From contig NZ_LVEM01000001.1 in assembly GCF_001641335.1 (NCBI RefSeq), forward strand, positions 1,834,580 to 1,898,579: a stretch of 64,000 nucleotides of DNA, given 5' to 3'. The position numbers and the translations under genes were made by a program. This DNA is from Bradyrhizobium stylosanthis (GTDB lineage: Bacteria; Pseudomonadota; Alphaproteobacteria; Rhizobiales; Xanthobacteraceae). This document shows, piece by piece, positions 36,021 to 43,369 of this stretch (positions are counted from its first letter, which is position 1; every line of letters starts with the position of its first letter). The notes beneath the pieces are model-generated. The model was not told where the DNA came from, did no database searches, and saw only the letters and a list, made by a program, of their open reading frames with translations.

Positions 36021-36152
36021 ATGTTTCTGGAGATTTCCGCCGTGGATCTGTTGGTTTTCGAGTTCCTGGGGCTGGCACTTGTGGCCATGTGCGTGGTCGT
36101 GGTGGCGCTGCCCTGCGCCCGCAAATCCTCGCACCGGATCCGCTACGAATAG
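36021..36152 (+). CDS. Small single-span membrane peptide, 43 aa
   Basis: A short frame reading MFLEISAVDLLVFEFLGLAL then VAMCVVVVALPCARKSSHRIRYE. It predicts one membrane segment (about residues 9-32) with a positively charged C-terminal tail, the layout of many small bacterial inner-membrane peptides. GGAG is absent in front of ATG 36021 (upstream ACAAATCTACCG), and a GTG at 36042 is a second possible start. It lies in the 414-bp gap between the transporter operon and rnd, about 117 bp before rnd. Support is the sensible membrane topology only; whether it is expressed is unknown. Confidence 0.45.
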   Translation: MFLEISAVDLLVFEFLGLALVAMCVVVVALPCARKSSHRIRYE

Positions 36153-36268
36153 GAATTTCGTCGGAAACAGGCGATTCCGGCCCGATGCAAGGCTCGAATT
36201 CGCTTAGAGCCCCTTGACATCACAGCACTTTCGGCAGAACGGCTGATACCAAGTGTCATGGGCCGTTC

Positions 36269-37417
36269 ATGGATTTGATTACCACCACCGCTGACCTCGC
36301 GGCTGCCTGCAGCCGGCTGGCCAAGCACCCCGTCATAACAGTCGATACCGAGTTCCTCCGCGAAACCACCTACTACCCGCTGCTATGCGTGGTGCAGATG
36401 GCGAGCGCCGAGGAAGCGATCGTCATTGACGCCCTCGCCGAGGGCATCGACCTCAAGCCGTTCTTCGAGCTGATGGCCAACGAGGGCGTGCTGAAGGTAT
36501 TCCACGCCGCCCGCCAGGACATCGAGATCATCTGGCACCAGGCCAACATCATCCCGCACCCGGTGTTCGACACCCAGGTCGCCGCCATGGTGCTCGGCTA
36601 TGGCGACAGCATCGCCTACGACCAGCTGGTCGAGAAGGTGACCGGTCACCGCCCCGACAAGACCCACCGCTTCACCGACTGGTCCCGCCGGCCGCTGACC
36701 AAGGAGCAGATGCATTACGCGGTGTCCGATGTCACGCATTTGCGCGATGTTTTCGCCGCCCTCGACGCCGACCTGAAGAAGCGCCGCCGCAGCGAGTGGG
36801 TCTCCATCGAGATGGAGATCCTGACCTCGCCGCGAACCTACGACTTCCACCCCGAGCGGGCCTGGGAGCGGCTGAAGACGCGCGTGCGCAAGCCCAAGGA
36901 CCTCGCCGTCCTGATGGAGGTCGCCGCCTGGCGCGAGCAGGAAGCGCAGAGCCGCGACGTGCCGCGCGGCCGCGTGCTGCGCGACGAGGCGATCACCGAC
37001 ATCGCCACCCACGCGCCAAACACGCTGGAGAAGCTCGCGAACCTGCGCTCCGTGCCGAAGGGTTTCGAGAAGTCCAAATGGGGCGCGGACATCGTCGCCG
37101 CGGTCGAGCGCGGCCTGGCGCGGGATTTCTCGACGCTGCCGAAGCTGGAGAAGCCGCGCAACAATTCCAACGGCGCGGCCATCGTCGAGCTCCTGAAGGT
37201 GCTGCTGCGGATGACCGCCGAGCGCCACGCGGTGGCAAGCAAGGTGATCGCCACCGTCGACGACCTCGAAGAGATCGCAGCCGACGATGCCGCCGACGTC
37301 CCCGCCTTGCGCGGCTGGCGCCGCGAGCTGTTCGGCGAGGCCGCCCTGAAGCTCAAGCGCGGCGAGTTGGCGCTCGCGATCGAGAAGGGTCGCGTGATCG
37401 GGGTTCAGCGGGCCTAG
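36269..37417 (+). CDS. rnd: Ribonuclease D
   Basis: A 382-residue 3'-5' exoribonuclease of the DEDDy family that trims tRNA and other stable RNA precursors. The catalytic acidic residues are in [21 protein letters not shown] (motif I, D and E), [15 protein letters not shown] (motif II, D) and [15 protein letters not shown] (motif III, Y and D). An HRDC helical domain follows (about residues 210-290, for example [16 protein letters not shown] and [14 protein letters not shown]), then a second HRDC-like tail as in E. coli RNase D. The start reads [17 protein letters not shown], standard for alphaproteobacteria. A TTGACA hexamer lies 55 bases upstream but without a matching -10. Confidence 0.96.
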   Translation: MDLITTTADLAAACSRLAKHPVITVDTEFLRETTYYPLLCVVQMASAEEAIVIDALAEGIDLKPFFELMANEGVLKVFHAARQDIEIIWHQANIIPHPVFDTQVAAMVLGYGDSIAYDQLVEKVTGHRPDKTHRFTDWSRRPLTKEQMHYAVSDVTHLRDVFAALDADLKKRRRSEWVSIEMEILTSPRTYDFHPERAWERLKTRVRKPKDLAVLMEVAAWREQEAQSRDVPRGRVLRDEAITDIATHAPNTLEKLANLRSVPKGFEKSKWGADIVAAVERGLARDFSTLPKLEKPRNNSNGAAIVELLKVLLRMTAERHAVASKVIATVDDLEEIAADDAADVPALRGWRRELFGEAALKLKRGELALAIEKGRVIGVQRA

Positions 37418-37435
37418 GTCCGCGATCCCTCCCCG

Positions 37436-37586
37436 GCGTCGTCCCGGCCTAGTGCGCAATTGCGCACGGGGGCCGGGACCCATAACCCCAGGGACAGGTT
37501 TGACGAAGATCCGTCGTTCGGTACTCCGACCGCCACCAACCGACAGATCACGCGGTATGGGTCCCGGCCTTCGCCGGGACGACACC
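37436..37586. repeat. Palindromic repeat, GTCCCGGCC family, with inner 16-bp palindrome
   Basis: Outer arms CGTCGTCCCGGCC (left) and GCCGGGACGACACCG (right), inner arms GGCCGGGACCCATA and TATGGGTCCCGGCC. The left unit contains the perfect palindrome GTGCGCAATTGCGCAC. It lies between convergent genes. Confidence 0.8.
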
Positions 37587-37620
37587 GAAGATGTGGCGGC
37601 AGGTCCGCCTGGAATGCCCC

Positions 37621-39003
37621 CTACGCCGGCGTCAGCTTCGCCACTTCCGGCTTCATGTCGTTCAGCACGCCCGCGATCGCGGCGACCAGATCGTCGATCT
37701 GGGCCTTGGTGGTGATCAGCGGCGGGCAGATGGCGATGGCATCCAGCATGTTGCGCGAGATCACGCCGCGCTCCTGCAGCATGCGGCTGGCCATGCCGCC
37801 GACGGCGCCGGGCGTCGCCGCGGCCGTCTTGCGGGTCTTGTCGAGCACGAGCTCGAGCGCTGCGATCATGCCGACGCCGCGGACCTCGCCGACCAGCGGG
37901 TGGCTGGTGAGCTCGCGCAGCTTGCCCTGCATGTAGCCGCCGAGCTCGGCGGCATGCGCGACCAGGCCGCGCTCCTCGATGATCTTGAGGTTTTCCAGCG
38001 CGATCGCCGAGCCGACCGGATGGCCGCCGGCGGTGAAGCCATGGCCGAGCACGCCGATCTTGTTGCTCTCGTCCGCGATCGGCTCGAACATGCGGTCGTT
38101 CATGATGATCGCCGAGAGCGGGAAATAGCTCGAGGTGATCTGCTTGGAGACCACGATCGCGTCCGGCTTGATGCCGTAGGTCTCGCAGCCGAACATCTTG
38201 CCGGTGCGGCCGAAGCCGCAGATCACCTCGTCGGCGACCAGCAGGATGTCGTACTTCTTCAGGACCGCCTGGATCTTGTCCCAATAGGTCGCCGGCGGCA
38301 CGATGACGCCGCCCGCCCCCATCACCGGCTCGCCGAAGAACGCGGCGATCGTATCCGGCCCTTCCTTCTGGATCAGCGCATCGAGCTCCTCGGCCCGGCG
38401 CGTGGCGAACGCCTCCTCGCTCTCACCGGGCGCGCCGTCCTTGTAGAAATGCGGCGAGCCCGTGTGCAGGATGTTCGGCAGCGGCAGGTCGAACGAGCGG
38501 TGGTTGTTCGGCAGGCCGGTGAGGCTCGCCGAGGCGATGGTGACGCCGTGATAGGCGCGCATCCGGCTGATGATCTTCTTGCGCTGCGGCTGACCGAGCG
38601 CATTCGAACGATAGGCGATCAGCTTCAGCACGGTGTCGTTGGCTTCCGAGCCGGAATTGGTGAAGAAGACCTTGCTCATCGGCACCGGCGCGAGCGCCAC
38701 CAGCTTCTCGGCGAGATCGATCGAGGGACCGTGCGATTTGGCGGAGAACGTGTGGTAGAACGGCAGCGCCTGCATCTGCTTGTGCGCCGCTTCGACCAGG
38801 CGCTTCTCGTTGAAGCCGAGCCCGACGCTCCACAGCCCCGCCATCGCCTCGAAATAGCGCTTGCCCGCTGCGTCGAACACGTACGGACCATCGCCGCGCT
38901 CGATCACCAGGGGACCGGCCTGCTGATGGGTACGGGCATTGGTGTAGGGATGGAGCTGGTAGGCCACATCCCGGGCCTCTTGCGAATTGGGCAGCATGGA
39001 CAT
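37621..39003 (-). CDS. Class III aminotransferase (omega-amino acid:pyruvate type)
   Basis: A 460-residue PLP enzyme of aminotransferase class III, acting on omega-amino groups such as beta-alanine, 4-aminobutyrate or amines, with pyruvate as a likely acceptor. The substrate block GLWSVGLGFNEKRLVEAAHKQM, the PLP-phosphate site VFFTNSGSEANDTVLKL, the cofactor Asp in YDILLVADEVICGFGRTG and the Schiff-base Lys in AIVVSKQITSSYFPLSA are all intact, followed by GFTAGGHPVGSAIALENLKII. ATG 39003 starts MSMLPNSQEARDVAYQLHPY; the frame is open 51 bases further. It is downstream of the small-protein/isochorismatase-fold/GNAT group on the same strand but 171 bp away, so co-transcription is uncertain. Confidence 0.92.
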   Translation of the reverse strand: MSMLPNSQEARDVAYQLHPYTNARTHQQAGPLVIERGDGPYVFDAAGKRYFEAMAGLWSVGLGFNEKRLVEAAHKQMQALPFYHTFSAKSHGPSIDLAEKLVALAPVPMSKVFFTNSGSEANDTVLKLIAYRSNALGQPQRKKIISRMRAYHGVTIASASLTGLPNNHRSFDLPLPNILHTGSPHFYKDGAPGESEEAFATRRAEELDALIQKEGPDTIAAFFGEPVMGAGGVIVPPATYWDKIQAVLKKYDILLVADEVICGFGRTGKMFGCETYGIKPDAIVVSKQITSSYFPLSAIIMNDRMFEPIADESNKIGVLGHGFTAGGHPVGSAIALENLKIIEERGLVAHAAELGGYMQGKLRELTSHPLVGEVRGVGMIAALELVLDKTRKTAAATPGAVGGMASRMLQERGVISRNMLDAIAICPPLITTKAQIDDLVAAIAGVLNDMKPEVAKLTPA

Positions 39004-39174
39004 TGCGGGATTCCTTGAAGTCGTCACGTCGCAGGCACAGCCAGCGATCATCACGCGATGATCGGATTGCTTGGGTAGTTACTTGGCTATTGCGACAGCG
39101 CAGAACTTGCAACGTCAATTCGTCGGCAGCAAGCGCTCGGCAGCGTTGCACAAAGCCGCATGCGGGGCCGGCCC

Positions 39175-39345
39175 TCAGGCCGCGCTGTCGTCGTCCCCGT
39201 CATCGGAGGCGGCTACGGCCTCCCTCACCTCGACCAGCGCCATCGAAAGCAGGTAGACCGTCGTGGGCAAGCCGACGCGGCGCGCCGCTTCGACGGCACG
39301 CGACAGGTCGCTCGCCAGCTCCTTGAGCTTGTCTCCCCGTGACAA
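39175..39345 (-). CDS. Small acidic-tailed protein, 56 aa
   Basis: A short frame that starts at TTG 39343-39345 (MSRGDKLKELASDLSRAVEA) and continues as ARRVGLPTTVYLLSMALVEV, ending in an acidic tail (ASDDGDDDSAA). It predicts two amphipathic helices and resembles small helical proteins found in Bradyrhizobium. GGGG in GATGGGGTTGGACA lies 7 bases before the TTG. It begins 30 bases after the isochorismatase-fold gene on the same strand, so it is probably the fourth gene of that group. Composition with clean helix periodicity supports coding; the function is unknown. Confidence 0.55.
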   Translation of the reverse strand: MSRGDKLKELASDLSRAVEAARRVGLPTTVYLLSMALVEVREAVAASDDGDDDSAA

Positions 39346-39375
39346 TGTCCAACCCCATCCGCCGGTCGCGGCCGC

Positions 39376-39939
39376 CTACACCGCGACGGCGCCGCTGGTT
39401 CTGATCAGTTCGGCGCTGGATTGGATTGTAGCAAAATTCCCGACGACATTCACTACCGCCTGCTTGTAGGCGGCAGCATCGCCCACGCCCGGTTTCCGGC
39501 AGGCCACGGCATCGGCAGCCATCTGGTAGCGATGGCTGCGGTGAAACCCGTCAACGGCGGTGGCCAGGATGGTTTCGTCCAGAGAGAAGCCGATCAGCAC
39601 GCAGCGCACGTTACGGATGTTGGACATGTAGTCCACGAACCGGGACGAGCTATAGGCCGAGGGCAGCGGATGTTCGAACGTCATCTCGCCCGGCCGCGGC
39701 TTCGCCTCGGCGATCCAATCGGTCAGCCTGGATGCCGGATTGAACCAGGCCGCCTGCGCGATGCGCTTCAGATGCATCACCGGCCAGAGATTCTGGCGCC
39801 ACATTGCAAGGAGTTCCAGGCAGCGCACGGTGGCCGCCTCGCCGTCGAGGATGACGTGGCGGCGACCAGGGGTCAGATATTCGGCCTGGAGATCCGCACA
39901 AACCAGGATCGGCGGATCATCGGTGATGGATGCCAGCAT
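39376..39939 (-). CDS. Isochorismatase-fold protein with degenerate catalytic triad
   Basis: A 187-residue protein with the cysteine-hydrolase/isochorismatase fold. The first strand ILVCADLQAEYL keeps the catalytic Asp (residue 16). By eye alignment the usual Lys before the SAF block is His 90 (in TFEHPLPSAYSSS), and the nucleophilic Cys of the ATDVCVEAT block is Thr 123 (GFSLDETILATAVDG). Two of the three triad positions are therefore altered, so ordinary amidohydrolase activity is unlikely; isochorismatases themselves lack the Cys, so a related lyase or hydrolase, or a binding role, is possible. It is 25 bp downstream of a GNAT gene and 30 bp upstream of the 56-aa gene. Confidence 0.82.
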   Translation of the reverse strand: MLASITDDPPILVCADLQAEYLTPGRRHVILDGEAATVRCLELLAMWRQNLWPVMHLKRIAQAAWFNPASRLTDWIAEAKPRPGEMTFEHPLPSAYSSSRFVDYMSNIRNVRCVLIGFSLDETILATAVDGFHRSHRYQMAADAVACRKPGVGDAAAYKQAVVNVVGNFATIQSSAELIRTSGAVAV

Positions 39940-39964
39940 TATCTTGCGTTTGACTGCACCAGTT

Positions 39965-40591
39965 TCAACGATCGGCGAGCGCGAGGTCCCGCAGCGGCGA
40001 AGTCACCGCCCGCCCCGCGGAGGCATCGAGCACGCCCGGCCGGTCCCAATCGCCCTCGGGACGGATGATCACGTAAGGATCGCTGTCCAGCGTGATGGCA
40101 TCCGGCCCCGGCTCGATCTCCAGCAGCATCTCCGTGTAGGAGAAATCCGAGAAGGTGATCTTGCGGTTGTGGCCGAGCGGCTTGGCGCCGAAATGTGCCC
40201 AAAAATCGACCAGCCGGTCCTGCGCCTGGCCGTAGATCTTGCGAAACCCCTTGCGCTTCACGTAGTCGACGCTCGCCTGCACCAGCTTGAACGAGACCCG
40301 CGAGCGCCGGTACTGGTGCCGCACCGCGAGCCGTTCCACCTTGGCGAAATCGCCGAAGAAGCGCACCCGCAGGCAGCCGGCCGGCTCGTTGCCGACATAG
40401 CCGATGAAGTGCGCGGCAACCATGTCGTTGCCGTCGAACTCCTCCTCGAACGGACAATCCTGCTCGGCGAGATAGACTGCCGAGCGGATGGCGGTCACCA
40501 GCATGAGATCGCTGGGATCGCGCGCGAGGCGGATGGTGATGGCGCGGGAGTCGGGCTTCGCGAGAGGAATCCTAGTACCGTGCATCTGCAA
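39965..40591 (-). CDS. GNAT family N-acyltransferase
   Basis: A 208-residue GNAT protein. The N-terminal block VTAIRSAVYLAEQDCPFEEEFDGNDMVAAHFIGYVGNEPAGCLRVRFF resembles the VFxxEQ-D-D entry shared by ElaA/YjcF-like acetyltransferases and loosely by autoinducer synthases; the core AKVERLAVRHQYRRSRVSFKLVQASVDYVKRKG replaces the usual Q/RxxGxG/A loop with RRSRVS. The GFRKIYGQAQDRLVDFWAHFGAKPLG segment matches the last GNAT helix-strand pair. Its start lies inside the end of the preceding GNAT gene (20-base overlap), implying coupling. The substrate is unknown; the acyl-CoA loop is atypical. Confidence 0.82.
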   Translation of the reverse strand: MQMHGTRIPLAKPDSRAITIRLARDPSDLMLVTAIRSAVYLAEQDCPFEEEFDGNDMVAAHFIGYVGNEPAGCLRVRFFGDFAKVERLAVRHQYRRSRVSFKLVQASVDYVKRKGFRKIYGQAQDRLVDFWAHFGAKPLGHNRKITFSDFSYTEMLLEIEPGPDAITLDSDPYVIIRPEGDWDRPGVLDASAGRAVTSPLRDLALADR

Positions 40592-41183
40592 AACTCCTTG
40601 CTTGGATCATCACGCCCGGCATGCGCATCGGCTGCCGGTGCCAGGGGCGCTCGTAGCACCACAGGTCGGGTTGGAAGCTCGGGACCGGTTCGAACCCGGT
40701 CGCTCTCATGATCTCGCGTCCGGCCACGGTTGATGGCTGCGCATAGCAATCCGCGCCGCGAAATCTTACCTGCCGCAGATGAGCCGCCGCCTTGCCGAGA
40801 CCTGCGATGCCCCGCCCCGTTGCGGCGATCGCCCAGATGTAGATGGCTGCAACGTCTTCCCTCGCGGAAGCGAGGTACTCAGTCTCGGGCGCGGTGAGGC
40901 AGATCTCGTCGAGCAGCAGCGCATCGTGCCCGCGGTCGTTGAGGAACAGGAAGGCCATGCCGCCGAGCAGACGGCCCTTCCGGCTGAATGTCAGGATGCT
41001 CTCGGGATCGAATGTGTAGTATTTCGCGAGGTCCGCCGTCCCGATCCGCACGCCCGGCACCAGCCGGCGCGCCATGTCGGAAAGCGTCGCAATTTCGGAA
41101 AATTGCGCACAGCGGACATCGACCTCCGGACTGAGCGGCAACGCGTCGAAATCATGCCTTGCGGCAAACGAGCCCCTTTCCAT
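40572..41183 (-). CDS. GNAT-like protein, first gene of the group divergent from a LysR regulator
   Basis: A 203-residue protein with GNAT-like features: strands ILTFSRKGRLLGGMAFLFLNDRGHDALLLDEICL and a helical segment DVAAIYIWAIAATGRGIAGLGKAAAHLRQVRFRGADCYAQPST, ending with GREIMRATGFEPVPSFQPDLWCYER, a typical GNAT tail. The TGRGIAGLGKAA loop is a plausible acyl-CoA phosphate binding turn. It ends by overlapping the next GNAT by 20 bases, and it is transcribed away from the LysR regulator with 74 bp between starts, so that regulator is its likely controller. Two adjacent GNATs, each with an atypical acyl-CoA loop, could form a heterodimer. The function is unknown. Confidence 0.78.
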   Translation of the reverse strand: MERGSFAARHDFDALPLSPEVDVRCAQFSEIATLSDMARRLVPGVRIGTADLAKYYTFDPESILTFSRKGRLLGGMAFLFLNDRGHDALLLDEICLTAPETEYLASAREDVAAIYIWAIAATGRGIAGLGKAAAHLRQVRFRGADCYAQPSTVAGREIMRATGFEPVPSFQPDLWCYERPWHRQPMRMPGVMIQARSFADARY

Positions 41184-41257
41184 ACCCGGATCGCCCCTCT
41201 ATCGTTCGCGGCTTTCATGCCCCGCTATATCGAGCTTAGCGGCTGGGGATCAGGAGT

Positions 41258-42298
41258 ATGCAGCAGTTATTGCACCGGGGTGCTGCGATGATGCAGCACC
41301 GTGAAGAAGCCCTGGGCGCGTCCTGGGATGATTTGAAGCTGTTTTTAGCGTGCGCAAAATATAAAAGTTTCCGCAACGCTGCCGAAGAACTCGGCCTCAC
41401 CTCGACGACGCTGATGCGCCGGATCGACCGGCTAGAGGAGAGCATCGGCTGCAAGCTGTTCTTGCGGGACCAGAGCGGGCTCACGCTCAGCGACGAAGGC
41501 ACCGCGATGATTGCCGACGTCGCGCACATGGAGCGTCACGCCTTCAACGTCTTCCGCCGCGCCTCGCGCTCGTCGAACGATACGTCGGGCACCGTGCGCG
41601 TCGCGGTGACGGAAGGTCCCGGCAATTTCTGGATCCTGCCGCGGCTGATCGATTTCCAGAAGACCTATCGCAAGATCACCGTCGACCTGCGCTGCGCGAT
41701 GGAGCAGGCCGATGTCGCACGCCTGGAGTCGGACATCGCGATCCAGCTCGAGCCGCCGACCAATCCCGACCTGATCGTGGCCAAGCTCGGCCGCCTGCAC
41801 ATCTATCCGTTCGTCTCCAAGGAGTACGAGAACCTTTACGGCCTGCCCGCAAACCTCGCCGACTTGAAGAACCATCGCATCATCAAGCAGAGCGCGCCGC
41901 AGGTCGACGATAGCGCCTATGCCCGCGTGCTCGGGCTGAAATCGCTCGAGGGCATCGTCGGCATCAAGACCAACTCGTCGGTCGGCGTCCTCTATGCGGT
42001 GGAGCGCGGCGCGGGCATCGGCTTCCTGCCGACCGTCTCGATCGCGCTCGGCGCGCCGCTCGTCGCCGTCGATCTCGGCGTGAGCCATCACGCCGATCTC
42101 TGGCTCACCTATCACAAGGAGTTTCGCGGCTCGGAGCGCCACAAGATCGTGGTCGATTGGCTGAAGAAGATCTTCGATCCAAGGGTCCATCCCTGCTTCC
42201 GGGACGAATTCATCCATCCAAACGAGCTGGTGTCGATGATGACCGCCGCGCGCGAGGGTTTTGGATTGACCGGCTACGTCGCGGCAACGCCGGTTTAA
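41258..42298 (+). CDS. LysR family transcriptional regulator
   Basis: A 346-residue regulator with an N-terminal winged helix (SWDDLKLFLACAKYKSFRNAAEELGLTSTTLMRRIDRLEESIGCKLFLRDQSGLTLSDEG, about residues 24-82) and a co-inducer binding domain with the usual two lobes (VRVAVTEGPGNFWILPRLIDFQ, then LIVAKLGRLHIYPFVSKEY and TNSSVGVLYAVERGAGIGFLP). It is some 40 residues longer than the family norm, mainly because of the N-terminal leader; an internal ATG at 41288 with GGGG upstream would give a normal start. The start region carries TGCAGCA/TGCTGC repeats that may be part of its operator. It probably controls the divergent GNAT/isochorismatase-fold group. Confidence 0.9.
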   Translation: MQQLLHRGAAMMQHREEALGASWDDLKLFLACAKYKSFRNAAEELGLTSTTLMRRIDRLEESIGCKLFLRDQSGLTLSDEGTAMIADVAHMERHAFNVFRRASRSSNDTSGTVRVAVTEGPGNFWILPRLIDFQKTYRKITVDLRCAMEQADVARLESDIAIQLEPPTNPDLIVAKLGRLHIYPFVSKEYENLYGLPANLADLKNHRIIKQSAPQVDDSAYARVLGLKSLEGIVGIKTNSSVGVLYAVERGAGIGFLPTVSIALGAPLVAVDLGVSHHADLWLTYHKEFRGSERHKIVVDWLKKIFDPRVHPCFRDEFIHPNELVSMMTAAREGFGLTGYVAATPV

Positions 42299-42335
42299 CC
42301 TGGTTCGCCGGACGGGTCCGGCTGCATGCGATGCA

Positions 42336-43175
42336 TCAGCCGAAGCGCACGCCGATCCGCTTCGGCTTGCGCCAGACCACGGTGCAGTGCCGCTCCGCCG
42401 ATTCCATTTCGATCACCAGACGGAAATTGTCGGGAACCAGCGCAAGATTTGCATCCTCGATGGAAGCGCCGCCGGCGGAAATATCGCGGACCATGCAGGT
42501 CAGCCTCTTCCCGGGAAAACTGATCTTGGCAGCACGTCTCACGGCGCGCCGCGGTAACCCGCGATTGTCGCGCGCGCTGGTCGCCTCCCTCTTGCCTCGC
42601 GCGCAGTTCGATGCGGCGATGTCCGGCTGCTTCGCGGCCTCGCTCGACCTGATCAGGCCCGAGAAGACAGTCGTGGCCTGCATCTTGAAATCGCCGACCA
42701 CCTGGCGACGCGTGTTGACGTTGGTCAGCTGCAGCGACGCCAGGATTTGTTCGACGACGCCATCACGACCAAACGGCAGCAACAGCCGGTGACAATCCAC
42801 GCGTTGACCGTTGGGGCCAATGGTCGAGATGATCGCGTAAACGGCGCCCCCCTTGCTCGTGCAATGCTTCGCGGCATCCAGTGTCACGCGCCGCAGCGAC
42901 ATCGGCACGACCTCTTCCATCGTCTTGCCGGCCCAATCCGAGTTGAAAGCCTGCGATACGTTCTCGCCCTGATACAACGCGCGGAATTTCTGGCGAGGCC
43001 GCTGGCCCTCGACATTCCAGACGACGAGTTGCTTTGGATCGTGCGGCAACGCCATTGCGTCGAGCTCAGTGAAAGCCGGAAAACGCCGGCCGTCCGCCAG
43101 CCGATCCCAATAATCGGTGAGCGCGCGCTGGGAGGGCGATTTGATCGCCCCAGGCGAAATGAGCTTGAGCGTCAT
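42336..43175 (-). CDS. PAS domain (PAS_5 type) and PilZ domain protein
   Basis: A 279-residue cytosolic protein. The first 150 residues match the alphaproteobacterial PAS_5 group (DYWDRLADGRRFPAFTELDAMAL; RALYQGENVSQAFNSDWAGKTMEEVVP), which lacks an output enzyme. The last 90 residues are a PilZ domain with RRAVRRAAKISF (the RxxxR c-di-GMP motif) and CMVRDISAGGASIED (the D/NxSxxG motif), followed by TVVWRKPKRIGVRFG. A c-di-GMP response that acts on motility, cellulose or exopolysaccharide through a partner is therefore likely. ATG 43175 is preferred to ATG 43208, though neither has a strong ribosome site. It stands alone, 37 bp after the convergent LysR gene. Confidence 0.87.
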   Translation of the reverse strand: MTLKLISPGAIKSPSQRALTDYWDRLADGRRFPAFTELDAMALPHDPKQLVVWNVEGQRPRQKFRALYQGENVSQAFNSDWAGKTMEEVVPMSLRRVTLDAAKHCTSKGGAVYAIISTIGPNGQRVDCHRLLLPFGRDGVVEQILASLQLTNVNTRRQVVGDFKMQATTVFSGLIRSSEAAKQPDIAASNCARGKREATSARDNRGLPRRAVRRAAKISFPGKRLTCMVRDISAGGASIEDANLALVPDNFRLVIEMESAERHCTVVWRKPKRIGVRFG

Positions 43176-43369
43176 CCGGTTGATCCGACCTGCGTGAGGC
43201 TTAAACACTGCAGGAAGTGACTTAAGGATGGCTGAAAACGGCCCTCGAACCGCTCGTCATGCCGATACCGTTTCCCGATCCTAGGGAGCCAGTCGACCTA
43301 CCAAGATACCGCGCCGAGGCCGCTACGCTCTTGCCGTCTTCTTTAGGCGCGTGCGGATGATGCTTCGCC

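Noticed and set aside
36214..36242. TTGACA as -35 of an rnd promoter
   Set aside because: The hexamer is perfect but nothing resembling a -10 lies 15-19 bases downstream (GAACGG region).
39965..40591. GNAT protein as a LuxI-type acyl-homoserine lactone synthase
   Set aside because: The N-terminal VYLAEQ...FDGND block is shared with ElaA/YjcF-like acetyltransferases, the LuxI-specific residues are not evident, and no LuxR-type gene is adjacent.
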